A stretch of DNA of 64,000 bases from Coriobacteriaceae bacterium AM100-PB1-1D-6A (lineage in GTDB: Bacteria; Actinomycetota; Coriobacteriia; Coriobacteriales; Coriobacteriaceae), in NCBI GenBank assembly GCA_027660625.1, contig JAQDNC010000001.1:124001-188000 (forward strand), in the 5' to 3' direction. This document shows positions 1-15,099 of the stretch, piece by piece. The position numbers were made by a program, and so were the translations under genes. The notes below the pieces were generated by a model. That model did no database searches. It saw only the letters and a program-made list of their open reading frames with translations, and had not been told where the DNA came from. Each line of letters begins with the position of its first letter. Positions within the stretch are counted from its first letter, which is position 1.

Positions 1-1
1 C

Positions 2-820
2 TGGGCCGAGGTCTTTGGCGTCGACGGTCTGCGCCTGGACGTCGCCTACATGCTCGACCGCGATTTCATGCGTCGTCTGCATAGCTTTGCCCGTGAGCTC
101 AAGCCTGATTTCGTGCTGATCGGCGAGACACTCCACGGCGACTACAGCCAAATCGTCAACGACGAGATGCTCGACTCCTGCACCAACTACGAGTGCTACA
201 AGGGCCTGTACTCCAGCTTTAACTCGGTCAACATGTTCGAGATCGCTCATTCGCTGCATCGCCAGTTTGGCGGCGATCCGTGGTGCATCTACCGTGGCAA
301 ACACCTGCTGTCGTTTGTCGACAACCACGACGTGCCGCGCCTGGCAAGCATCCTCACCGACAAGTCGTGCCTGCGTCCCGCCTATGGCATGCTCTTTGGC
401 ATGCCGGGCATCCCGTGCGTCTACTATGGCAGCGAGTGGGGAATCGCTGGCGGAAAGGGCGGCCCCGATGGCGACTGGGCGCTGCGGCCTGCGCTCGATG
501 AGCCCGCGCCCAACGAGCTGACGGCGTTCATCACGCAGCTCGCGCACCTGCGCTCGGCCGACGATGCGGCGGCACGCGCTCTCAACTACGGCGCGTACCG
601 CAACGTGGTGATTCAGAACAAGCAACTGTTGTTTGAGCGCGCCTGTGACGGCGCGACGGTGCTCGTGGCGGTGAACGCCGTGGACGAGCCTTACACCTTT
701 GGCGCCGGCGAGCTCAACGGCTCCTTTGTCGATTTGCTTGCCGACGATGCACCCACGGTCGAGCTGGCTGGCTCCCTTGAGCTTGCGCCCTACGAGGTGC
801 GTTATCTGTTGAGGGCCTAG
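2..820 (+). CDS. GH13 alpha-amylase-family glycosidase, C-terminal part
   Basis: This gene enters from outside the window, so its start is missing. The visible part carries the usual GH13 signatures in order. GLRLDVAYML near positions 29-58 holds the nucleophile Asp, LIGETLHG near 116-139 holds the acid/base Glu, and VDNHDVPR near 317-340 is region IV. A short beta-rich C-terminal domain follows. The family hydrolyses or transfers alpha-glucosidic bonds; the layout fits a cytoplasmic maltodextrin enzyme, but the substrate cannot be read from this fragment. The stop TAG is 3 bases before the next gene, so the two are probably co-transcribed. Confidence 0.85.
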   Translation, partial: WAEVFGVDGLRLDVAYMLDRDFMRRLHSFARELKPDFVLIGETLHGDYSQIVNDEMLDSCTNYECYKGLYSSFNSVNMFEIAHSLHRQFGGDPWCIYRGKHLLSFVDNHDVPRLASILTDKSCLRPAYGMLFGMPGIPCVYYGSEWGIAGGKGGPDGDWALRPALDEPAPNELTAFITQLAHLRSADDAAARALNYGAYRNVVIQNKQLLFERACDGATVLVAVNAVDEPYTFGAGELNGSFVDLLADDAPTVELAGSLELAPYEVRYLLRA

Positions 821-823
821 GCC

Positions 824-1387
824 ATGGCTGCTGCCGACGAGGGCTATCAACATATTGAGCATGGGTTTGAACCCATGTTTGACGAGCGCTCGCGCGTTTT
901 GGTGCTGGGGTCGTTTCCCTCGGTGCTCTCGCGTGCCAATGCCTTTTATTACGGCAACCCTCAGAATCGCTTTTGGCGCGTGATGGCCGCGTGCCTCGGT
1001 GTGCCCGTGCCGCCCAACGAGGGAGACTTTTTGGCGAGCGGCGAGCCCGCGACGCTCGACGCCTCGATTGCTGCCAAGCGATCCATGCTGCTCAACGGCG
1101 GTGTGGCCCTGTGGGACGTGATCGAGAGCTGTGATATCAAGGGCTCAAGCGACGCGAGCATTCGCAACGTTGTGCCGGCACATATCGAGCGCATTACCGG
1201 CGCAGCCCCCATTGAGCAGGTGATATGCAACGGTGGTACAGCTGGCCGGCTCTACAAGCGCTATCTACAAGAACACACCGGGCTGCCCGCTATCGTCCTG
1301 CCCTCGACAAGTCCCGCCAATGCCGCCTGGCGCCTGGAGCGTCTTGTTGAGCGTTGGCACGAAGCCGTTGACTGGGCTGTTATTTAA
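824..1387 (+). CDS. DNA-deoxyinosine (hypoxanthine-DNA) glycosylase, UDG superfamily
   Basis: The 187-residue protein has the single-domain uracil-DNA-glycosylase fold pattern. LVLGSFPS near residues 26-33 is the active-site loop, FYYGNPQNRFWRV near 41-53 is the substrate pocket, and PSTSPANAAW near the C-terminus is the DNA-intercalation loop. This combination matches the family 6 (HDG-like) branch, which removes deaminated adenine in base excision repair. Exact substrate specificity is inferred from the family. The start is 3 bases after the glycosidase stop. The gene ends convergently against the next, minus-strand gene, with one base between the stops. Confidence 0.8.
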   Translation: MAAADEGYQHIEHGFEPMFDERSRVLVLGSFPSVLSRANAFYYGNPQNRFWRVMAACLGVPVPPNEGDFLASGEPATLDASIAAKRSMLLNGGVALWDVIESCDIKGSSDASIRNVVPAHIERITGAAPIEQVICNGGTAGRLYKRYLQEHTGLPAIVLPSTSPANAAWRLERLVERWHEAVDWAVI

Positions 1388-1388
1388 T

Positions 1389-2051
1389 TTAGATTTTTGT
1401 TTGAGCGTGGGTGCCCAGACGTTTTAGAACGCCTCGCCAGATCGGCGCGGGCACGGCTGGCTCGGCGCAAACCATGCCGTCGGCGTCGACGTTGGCGGCA
1501 TTGCCACCGCCAAGTCGCTGTGCATGCTTGACGGAGCAGCCCATGCGCACAGCGCCCACAAGCTTATCCATCGCTTCCGAAAACGGTCGCCGCAAGAGTC
1601 CCATGCGCGGGGAGCGACGAAGCGCCGCAATGCCGCTGCCGGCGCAGATGGCAACGCCGCCACACCACAATTGGTCATGGCGCTCACATGCCTTGTGCAG
1701 GCGAACGGCGGCCCCACGCGCCTGCTCAGTGCCCTCTTGTGCGGCTCGAATCGCGGCATAGACGCGCGTTCCCGTACCGCCAAAGCGCTCGAGCGTCTGC
1801 TCGATAGCTGTCAACGTCTCATCGTCAGCCACATCTTCAATGGCCAGCACGATGCCATCGGCAACGCTGCCGGCGTCATTTGCCTTCAAGTCGACTGGGA
1901 GGGGGAGTGTAGTGCCGGAAAGCTGTGCATAGGCGGCGATGGCATCCTGCAGGTCCCAAAGCAAAAACTCAAGATCGGCGCTATTGGGAATGCTGATATA
2001 CGCAATGGTTTGCAGCGTTTTTGGTACATCGCCGCGCGCGGTCGTCTCCAT
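1389..2051 (-). CDS. hypothetical protein, possibly flavodoxin-fold related
   Basis: I do not recognise this 220-residue protein. The start ATG has a good ribosome site (AAAGGAG, 6 bases upstream on the minus strand). The N-terminal half is acidic and looks alpha/beta; the second half has a segment around residues 105-170 (WCGGVAICAGSGIA, then a basic stretch) that weakly resembles the C-terminal half of flavodoxin-like NADPH-dependent reductases. No FMN-binding P-loop is visible at the N-terminus, so the resemblance may be only structural. There is no signal peptide or membrane segment. It diverges from the aminotransferase gene across a 93-base gap. Confidence 0.6.
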   Translation of the reverse strand: METTARGDVPKTLQTIAYISIPNSADLEFLLWDLQDAIAAYAQLSGTTLPLPVDLKANDAGSVADGIVLAIEDVADDETLTAIEQTLERFGGTGTRVYAAIRAAQEGTEQARGAAVRLHKACERHDQLWCGGVAICAGSGIAALRRSPRMGLLRRPFSEAMDKLVGAVRMGCSVKHAQRLGGGNAANVDADGMVCAEPAVPAPIWRGVLKRLGTHAQTKI

Positions 2052-2144
2052 GCCATCTCCTTTCCGGCTCGTTTCCGTTTAGGTTACACCGTCTGACGGC
2101 GCCTCGCCGCGCTATCCTAGTGCAACCCTTACGAAAGGAACGCC

Positions 2145-3281
2145 ATGCGTCTGCCCATGAATACCTCGCTTGCCACGCTCAAGCCCTCCGGTATCCGCCG
2201 GATCAACGCGCTCGCCGCCCAGCATCCGGGGTGCATCGCGCTCGCGCTCGGCGAGCCCGATTTTCCCACGCCCGATGTGATTAGCGCCGAGGTGACCGCC
2301 GCACTGGACCGCGGTGACACGCACTATCCGCCGAACAACGGTCGCCCCGCCCTGCGCGAGGCGTTATCTGCCTACATGGGGGACGCGGGCCTTGCGTTTT
2401 CGGCCGACGAGGTCATCCTGACTGATGGCGCGACCGAGGCCCTGTCGGCAACATTCATGGCTATGCTCAACCCCGGCGACGAGGTCATTATCCCCACGCC
2501 GGCCTTTGGCCTGTACGAAAGCATCGTCGTGGCCAACCACGCCAAGGCGGTCTTTTTGGATACGGAGCCTGCGCAATTCCAGATCGATGAGGAAGCGCTG
2601 CGCGCTTGCGTTACGCCGGCGACCAAGGCCATCGTCATCTGCTCGCCCAACAATCCTACGGGTTGCATCCTCAATACGGCGTCGCTCGACGCCGTGGCGC
2701 GCGTGGCAGACCAGGCGGGCATCTACGTAGTCTGCGACGACGTATACAACCGCCTCGTCTATGTGGACGGCTACGAGCGCTTCGCCCAGCGACGCCCGGA
2801 GCTGCGCGAGCAGACGGTCGTCATCGAGAGCTTCTCCAAGCCCTGGGCCATGACCGGCTGGCGCCTGGGTTGGCTCGCGGCAGCGGCACCCGTCATCGCC
2901 GAGATCGCAAAAGCTCACCAATACCTAGTATCGAGCGCCGTCTCCTTCGAGATGGACGCCGCAGCCCGAGCCCTGACTGTCGACCCAACCCCCATGCTCA
3001 AAGTCTACCGAGCCCGCCGCGAACGCGTACTCGCAGCCTTAGACGCCATGGGCCTCGACGTAGTGGAACCGGCAGGCGCCTTCTACGCCTTCCCCAGCAT
3101 CAAACAATTCGGCCTGACAAGCGAAGACTTCTGCATCAAAGCCATCAAAGAGGCCAACGTAGCCCTAGTCCCGGGCGACTGCTTCGGCACCGAAGGTCAT
3201 ATCCGCCTAAGCTACTGCGTCTCCGACAAAGACCTAGACGAAGGCCTCCACCGCCTGTCCACCTTCGTTTCAACCCTGTAG
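2145..3281 (+). CDS. class I/II aminotransferase (aspartate aminotransferase family)
   Basis: The 378-residue PLP enzyme is full length for fold-type I aminotransferases. The cofactor pocket shows TDGATEALSA near residue 92, SPNNPTG near 167, CDDVYNRL near 199 and the Schiff-base Lys in IESFSKPWAMTGWRLGW near 235. It should transfer an amino group between an amino acid and a 2-oxo acid in the cytoplasm; the substrate cannot be fixed. AAAGGA lies upstream of the ATG. From about 2905 to the stop the codons switch abruptly to A- and C-ending forms (AAA, GAA, CTA, GTA) with very few ending in G, unlike the first two thirds. Confidence 0.88.
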   Translation: MRLPMNTSLATLKPSGIRRINALAAQHPGCIALALGEPDFPTPDVISAEVTAALDRGDTHYPPNNGRPALREALSAYMGDAGLAFSADEVILTDGATEALSATFMAMLNPGDEVIIPTPAFGLYESIVVANHAKAVFLDTEPAQFQIDEEALRACVTPATKAIVICSPNNPTGCILNTASLDAVARVADQAGIYVVCDDVYNRLVYVDGYERFAQRRPELREQTVVIESFSKPWAMTGWRLGWLAAAAPVIAEIAKAHQYLVSSAVSFEMDAAARALTVDPTPMLKVYRARRERVLAALDAMGLDVVEPAGAFYAFPSIKQFGLTSEDFCIKAIKEANVALVPGDCFGTEGHIRLSYCVSDKDLDEGLHRLSTFVSTL

Positions 3282-3333
3282 CCATCAGGGACGCAACGCA
3301 TCAGCCTACCGACATAAGGGTTATGCGTGGGGC

Positions 3334-3550
3334 GCGTCGCTCAACGGGCGCGAGGATTCGCAGCAAAGTTACCGCAGCTCCGGTCCGAGGGGCCGGGTTG
3401 AGATTTTCGTAGATTCCGCACGAGCCGAAGGCCACTTAATGTGGCCTTCGTGCGAGCCAGGACTTGACCGAGCGAAAATCTCAACCCGGCCCCTCGGACC
3501 GGAGCGTATGCAGGGTTTGTGTACGAATCCTCGCACCCGTTGACCGACGC
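3334..3550. repeat. Nested inverted-repeat element, copy 1 (upstream of rplJ)
   Basis: Perfect 33-bp arms at 3377-3409 and 3473-3505 enclose a 63-base core. A second, outer pair at 3334-3360 and 3524-3550 matches at 25 of 27 positions. The core contains an inner hairpin (GAAGGCCAC / GTGGCCTTC around CTTAAT-type loop bases) plus TTCCGCACG and CAGGACT blocks shared with the copies at 16463 and 33703. A 9-bp direct repeat CCGACATAA lies at 3309-3317 and 3559-3567, just outside. No T-run follows the arms, so it is not a standard intrinsic terminator. No coding potential is evident. Confidence 0.85.
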
Positions 3551-3568
3551 CAGGGTCCCCGACATAAT
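3540..3568 (+). promoter_or_regulatory. Promoter of the rplJ-rplL operon
   Basis: TTGACC (3540-3545) and CATAAT (3563-3568) are separated by exactly 17 bases and precede the L10 leader. The -35 hexamer lies inside the outer right arm of the nested repeat, so cruciform or hairpin formation there could affect initiation. Confidence 0.65.
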
Positions 3569-3587
3569 ACTTTCGGTTCACGCACGA

Positions 3588-3722
3588 ATCCGCTGCCAGA
3601 GACAGCCGGTGCAAACGGGCATCGCCCGCGAGCTTAATGGGATATCCCGCCAGCCGAGGTGGTCGAGTAGATATGTCTTCTCGCCCCCGTCGCTCATGCA
3701 GCGCGGGGGCTTTCTTTTTGGA
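3588..3722 (+). ncRNA. Ribosomal protein L10 leader with attenuator terminator
   Basis: The segment CTGCCAGAGACAG near 3591, followed by CCGGTGC, GCTTAATGG and CCGCCAGCCGAGG, matches the conserved blocks of the L10 leader RNA known from Firmicutes and Actinobacteria, where L10(L12)4 binding represses its own operon. Directly after it a GC-rich hairpin (3683-3710, GCCCCCG paired with CGGGGGC) and TTTCTTTTT form an intrinsic terminator, giving the expected attenuation arrangement before rplJ. Confidence 0.8.
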
Positions 3723-3784
3723 CATGCCCCCGTCACGTCCTTGTGGCGGACCGTGCCCGGAAAGAATTCGAGGAGGTGTAATTC

Positions 3785-4306
3785 ATGCCCCAGCAGTACA
3801 AAATCGACAAGGTTGCAGAGATCGAGTCCCGTATCGCCGAGAACGCCGGTCTGTTCGTCGTCAACTACAACGGTCTGACGGTTAAGCAGGCTCAGGAGCT
3901 GCGTCATCAGCTTCGCGAGTGCGGCGCCGAGATGAAGGTCTACAAGAACAACCTGGTCAAGATCGCTCTCAAGAACCAGGAGCAGCCCGAGATCGACGAG
4001 ATCCTCGCCGGCCCCGTCGCTTATGTGTTCTACGAGACCGAGCCGGTCGAGGCCGCTAAGGCCCTTAAGGACTTCTCTGCTAAGTCCAAGGGCGTCCTTG
4101 AGATCAAGGGCGGTATCTCCGACGGCAAGGCCGTTTCCGCTGATGATGTTAAGGCTATCGCCGAGCTGCCCACCAAGGATCAGCTTCTCGGCCAGATCGC
4201 CGGTCTCATCTCCGGTTTCGCTCGCGACATCGCTGTCTGCGTCAACGGCGTTTCCTCTGGTCTCGCTCGTTCGATCCAGCAGGTCTCCGAGCAGAAGGCA
4301 GCCTAG
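3785..4306 (+). CDS. rplJ: 50S ribosomal protein L10
   Basis: The 173-residue protein is L10, which anchors the L7/L12 stalk on the large ribosomal subunit. The N-terminal globular domain reads VNYNGLTVKQAQELR and MKVYKNNLVKIAL, the typical rRNA-binding part; the C-terminal helix that carries the L12 dimers follows. The start has a strong GAGGAGGT site. It is followed after about 100 bases by rplL. The L10 leader upstream implies autogenous control. rplK and rplA, which often precede rplJ, are not here. Confidence 0.97.
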   Translation: MPQQYKIDKVAEIESRIAENAGLFVVNYNGLTVKQAQELRHQLRECGAEMKVYKNNLVKIALKNQEQPEIDEILAGPVAYVFYETEPVEAAKALKDFSAKSKGVLEIKGGISDGKAVSADDVKAIAELPTKDQLLGQIAGLISGFARDIAVCVNGVSSGLARSIQQVSEQKAA

Positions 4307-4408
4307 TTGCTGTTTTCACCCGCGGCGGCAACGCCGCACCCCTGGCGCATTCGCGCCGTGTTTTAACTGATCTCCGTGCATCCGCACGGAAACCGAAAGG
4401 ACTTAGAA

Positions 4409-4786
4409 ATGGCTAAGCTTACCACCGATGAGATCATCGATGCTCTTAAGGAAATGACCCTTCTCGAGGCTTCCGAGCTCGTCAAGGCTATCGAGGACAC
4501 CTTCGGCGTTTCCGCCGCTGCTCCTGCTGCTGTTGTCGCCGCTCCCGCTGCTGGCGCTGCTGAGGCCGAGGAGAAGACCGAGTTTGACGTCGTGCTCGAG
4601 GGCTTCGGCGACAACAAGATCCAGGTCATCAAGGCCGTCCGTGAGCTCACCAACCTTGGCCTGAAGGAGGCCAAGGAGGTCGTCGAGGGCGCTCCCAAGG
4701 CTGTTCTCGAGGGTGCCAAGAAGGAGGACGCCGAGGCTGCCAAGGAGAAGCTCGAGGCTGCTGGCGCTGCTGTCACCCTCAAGTAA
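4409..4786 (+). CDS. rplL: 50S ribosomal protein L7/L12
   Basis: The 125-residue acidic protein is L7/L12, the multicopy stalk protein that recruits translation GTPases. The N-terminal dimerisation helix (residues 1-35), an Ala-rich hinge (about 37-52) and the C-terminal domain with [18 protein letters not shown] are in the usual order. I chose ATG 4409 because it has AAAGGA at the right distance and gives the standard MAKLTTDEI start. Intrinsic terminator 4814-4847 follows. Confidence 0.97.
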   Translation: MAKLTTDEIIDALKEMTLLEASELVKAIEDTFGVSAAAPAAVVAAPAAGAAEAEEKTEFDVVLEGFGDNKIQVIKAVRELTNLGLKEAKEVVEGAPKAVLEGAKKEDAEAAKEKLEAAGAAVTLK

Positions 4787-4813
4787 TCAGGCTTTCTCGC
4801 CAGATTCCTTTGC

Positions 4814-4847
4814 AGACGGGGTTCGCATTGCGAGCCCCGTCTTTTTT
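4814..4847 (+). terminator. Intrinsic terminator after rplL
   Basis: AGACGGGG pairs with CCCCGTCT around a short loop with an inner CGC/GCG pair, followed by a T-run. It separates rplJ-rplL from galU. Confidence 0.85.
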
Positions 4848-4976
4848 GTTTATCGGTCCCTCGGCATCGGTTGCTCAAACTGCCATGTTCTGTGATTTGG
4901 GTCGTATCGGGTGCCCTGCCGTTGGGCAATAAAATTGCACCATTCGAGCAATAATTTGCGTTGACCTGCTGAAGAA

Positions 4977-5004
4977 TTGTCTCTGCCTTGTAGCGACATA
5001 TAGT
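4977..5004 (+). promoter_or_regulatory. Candidate galU promoter
   Basis: TTGTCT (4977-4982) and TATAGT (4999-5004) are 16 bases apart, about 95 bases upstream of the galU start. The rest of the 4848-5100 gap shows no gene. Confidence 0.5.
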
Positions 5005-5100
5005 TCCAGCGGTAAGATGCTTGAGTATCGCAATTTGGTCTGCGGCTGTGTGCCGCACGCATGGGGCGCTTTTGCGCCTGCGAAAGGATCTTTGAATAAC

Positions 5101-6009
5101 ATGAAGGCAATCATCCCCGCCGCCGGTCTTGGCACGCGTTTTCTGCCTGGCACCAAGTGCACGCCCAAAGAGATGCTGCCGGTGCTCGACAAGCCCGTCA
5201 TTCAGTACGTCGTCGAGGAGGCGCTCGAGCCCGAGGAGGTCGACGATGCCATCATCGTTACTTCTCCCGGTAAGCCCGAGCTACTGAACTACTTCCAGCC
5301 TGATCGCTCGCTCGAGAACCTGCTGCGCGAGCGCGGCAAGAACGCCTATGCCGATGCCGTCGCCCACGCTGGCGGTATGCCGGTCGACTTCCGTTATCAG
5401 TACGAGCCCAAGGGCCTCGGCCATGCTATTCGCTCTGCTGCCGACGCCGTGGCAGGGGAGAACTTCCTGGTTCTTCTGGGCGACTACGTTGTGCCTAACC
5501 GCGATATCTGCGACAAGATGCTCGCCGTTTCCAAGGAGCACGGTGGCGCTTCGGTTATCGCCGTCGCTGCTTGCTCGCCCGAGGAAGTCAGCCGCTACGG
5601 CGTTATCGCCGGCGAGCGCGTCGGTTCGCTCGAGGGCGCCGAGGGCGTTGCCGATGCCGAGCCGGGCGCTGTCTGGCGCATCGGCGGTCTGGTCGAGAAG
5701 CCCGCTCCCGAGGCGGCTCCGTCCAACCTGTACATCGTCGGTCGCTACCTGCTGAGCCCGCTGGTCATGGACTTGCTGGCAGATCAGCAGGCCGGCAAGG
5801 GCGGCGAGATCCAGCTCACCGACGCCATGGCCCGTTCGCTCGACCGCGAGGCCATGTACGCCGTCGTCATCGACCCGCTGTCGGGCTACGACACTGGCAC
5901 TCCCTCTGGTTGGATGGCCACTAACGCCCTCATGGCTGCAAACGACCCCCGCTTTGCCGATGCCTTCTGGGACGCCATCGACGAGCGCGGCGGATTGATG
6001 CGCAAGTAA
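5101..6009 (+). CDS. galU: UTP-glucose-1-phosphate uridylyltransferase
   Basis: The 302-residue enzyme makes UDP-glucose from UTP and glucose 1-phosphate for glycan and cell-envelope synthesis. The nucleotide-binding signature GLGTRFLPGTKCTPKEMLPV occupies residues 8-27, and LVLLGDYVVPN near 120-130 contains the metal-binding region. KGGEIQLTDAM near 235 is typical of GalU. ATG 5101 has an AAAGGA site and gives the canonical MKAIIPAAG start. The gene lies between rplL and rpoB, which are adjacent in many bacteria. A terminator follows. Confidence 0.93.
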   Translation: MKAIIPAAGLGTRFLPGTKCTPKEMLPVLDKPVIQYVVEEALEPEEVDDAIIVTSPGKPELLNYFQPDRSLENLLRERGKNAYADAVAHAGGMPVDFRYQYEPKGLGHAIRSAADAVAGENFLVLLGDYVVPNRDICDKMLAVSKEHGGASVIAVAACSPEEVSRYGVIAGERVGSLEGAEGVADAEPGAVWRIGGLVEKPAPEAAPSNLYIVGRYLLSPLVMDLLADQQAGKGGEIQLTDAMARSLDREAMYAVVIDPLSGYDTGTPSGWMATNALMAANDPRFADAFWDAIDERGGLMRK

Positions 6010-6029
6010 GCCTTCGGGCACCGACATTT

Positions 6030-6063
6030 ACGGGCGTGGACCTCGGTTCGCGCCCGTTTTTTA
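6030..6063 (+). terminator. Intrinsic terminator after galU
   Basis: ACGGGCG pairs with CGCCCGT and is followed by a T-run. Confidence 0.85.
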
Positions 6064-6194
6064 TAAGAGCTGCGATTGCTGCTCTCTGTTCACAGAAAAT
6101 ATATGAACAGATGTTCGATATACATACATCTACCTGCGTGTTTTCTGTCGAAAAACTTTGCTACTCCAAAAACTCAATCGCGTCAAGACTTTTC

Positions 6195-6222
6195 TTGCCC
6201 AACAGTCGGTACCTGATAAACT
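6195..6222 (+). promoter_or_regulatory. Candidate rpoBC promoter
   Basis: TTGCCC (6195-6200) and TAAACT (6217-6222) are 16 bases apart and lie about 73 bases before the rpoB start. The galU terminator upstream means rpoBC needs its own promoter. The stretch 6064-6194 is AT-rich without an evident gene. Confidence 0.45.
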
Positions 6223-6295
6223 ATTAGGTTGCGATAACTGGCGAAGCCATGCCTCGCCAACCCACCGAGCATTTCCGTGAAGGAGGAAAAACCTG

Positions 6296-9787
<3,492 letters not shown>

Positions 9788-9793
9788 TTGACT

Positions 9794-14272
<4,479 letters not shown>

Positions 14273-14316
14273 TTAGTTCCGCCGTTCTAACGAACGGCGG
14301 CGACCTCCGTCGCTGC

Positions 14317-14416
14317 GCGGCCCCCAGAGCTACAATCTGTCATTCAAAAGGCAGGGCATGACCAAAAGGTCAATGCCCTGCCTTTTTCATGCCACCTTGT
14401 ACGCTCTGGGGGCCGC
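14317..14416. terminator. Terminator after rpoC, nested in a longer palindrome
   Basis: The inner hairpin 14349-14386 (AGGCAGGGCAT paired with ATGCCCTGCCT) is followed by a T-run and preceded by an A-run, so it could work both ways. A perfect 14-bp outer pair, GCGGCCCCCAGAGC at 14317-14330 and its complement at 14403-14416, encloses it. The hairpin-in-hairpin design recalls the three nested repeats, but the sequence is unrelated. Confidence 0.8.
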
Positions 14417-14466
14417 TCGCTTGCGTATGCTCAACTTGTTTCGTTCCGTTGATCACTTGCAAAAAA

Positions 14467-14483
14467 GGACAGGTTTATTTTGG
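14467..14483 (-). repeat. Short interspersed repeat R2, copy 1
   Basis: A 17-bp word CCAAAATAAACCTGTCC (here on the minus strand) also occurs at 16411 and 42146. It is flanked by A and T runs, which pair only partly in this copy. Confidence 0.7.
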
Positions 14484-14503
14484 TAGTTTTTCCTGCTTGA
14501 ATT

Positions 14504-14530
14504 TGAAACATTCCGTTTGGTCAAAGCGTA
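14504..14530 (+). promoter_or_regulatory. Candidate ECF-type promoter of the sigma factor gene
   Basis: TGAAAC (14504-14509) and CGTA (14527-14530) are 17 bases apart. This matches the SigW-like ECF consensus and would allow the sigma factor encoded at 14581 to drive its own operon. Confidence 0.6.
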
Positions 14531-14580
14531 TCTATGGTGAGGGCCCCATCAAGAACCATCAGTGTCACCGGGAGGTGATT

Positions 14581-15099
14581 ATGGAAGAACAAGCTTTTAG
14601 ACAGGCGGTCGAGGATCACCGAGATGTCGTGTTCCGAATCGCCTTGACGTATCTGCGTGATCGCGCTGACGCCGACGATGTCGCTCAAGACGTCTTTCTT
14701 AAGTTGCTCAAAAGCGACGCGCAATTTGAAAACTGGGAGCATCTTCGTCGATGGCTTATCCGGGTCACGATCAATGAATGTAAATCTCTCTTTCGAAAGC
14801 CGTGGAGGCGCGTGGAGGATATTGAGAATCTGGCCGATTCGCTTTCGACGGCGCAGGAGGAGACCAAGGCGGTCCTGTCAGACGTTATGCGACTTCCGGA
14901 GCGATTCCGTATTCCTATCGTGCTCTATTACTATCTGGGCTTCTCGACTTCAGAAATTGCCGAGTTACTGCATGTGCCAGCCGCGACCGTTCGAACGCGT
15001 TTAGCTCGCGGCAGATCGAAGCTCAAGTTCATCCTAGAGGAGGGCGACCGTGAAATCCAACCAGATCAAGCAGGCCTTCGAGTCCGTCCAAGCCGATAG
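14581..15099 (+). CDS. ECF-family RNA polymerase sigma factor
   Basis: The 172-residue protein has the two sigma regions of a group 4 sigma factor. Region 2 (ALTYLRDRADADDVAQDVFLK, residues about 21-41) recognises the -10 element. Region 4 near residues 105-150 has the HTH YLGFSTSEIAELLHVPAATV, which recognises the -35. ATG 14581 is preceded by GGGAGGTG. The gene overlaps the next gene by 50 bases, so the pair is translationally coupled. This is the usual arrangement of an ECF sigma factor with its membrane anti-sigma partner. Confidence 0.9.
   Translation: MEEQAFRQAVEDHRDVVFRIALTYLRDRADADDVAQDVFLKLLKSDAQFENWEHLRRWLIRVTINECKSLFRKPWRRVEDIENLADSLSTAQEETKAVLSDVMRLPERFRIPIVLYYYLGFSTSEIAELLHVPAATVRTRLARGRSKLKFILEEGDREIQPDQAGLRVRPSR

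Noticed and set aside
3369..3565. Small proteins encoded within the nested hairpins
   Set aside because: Frames on both strands follow the palindrome and mirror each other; similar ones appear in the three copies only because of the shared core.
3588..3722. tRNA gene before rplJ
   Set aside because: The folded segment has no CCA-end acceptor or T-loop pattern; its conserved blocks match the L10 leader.
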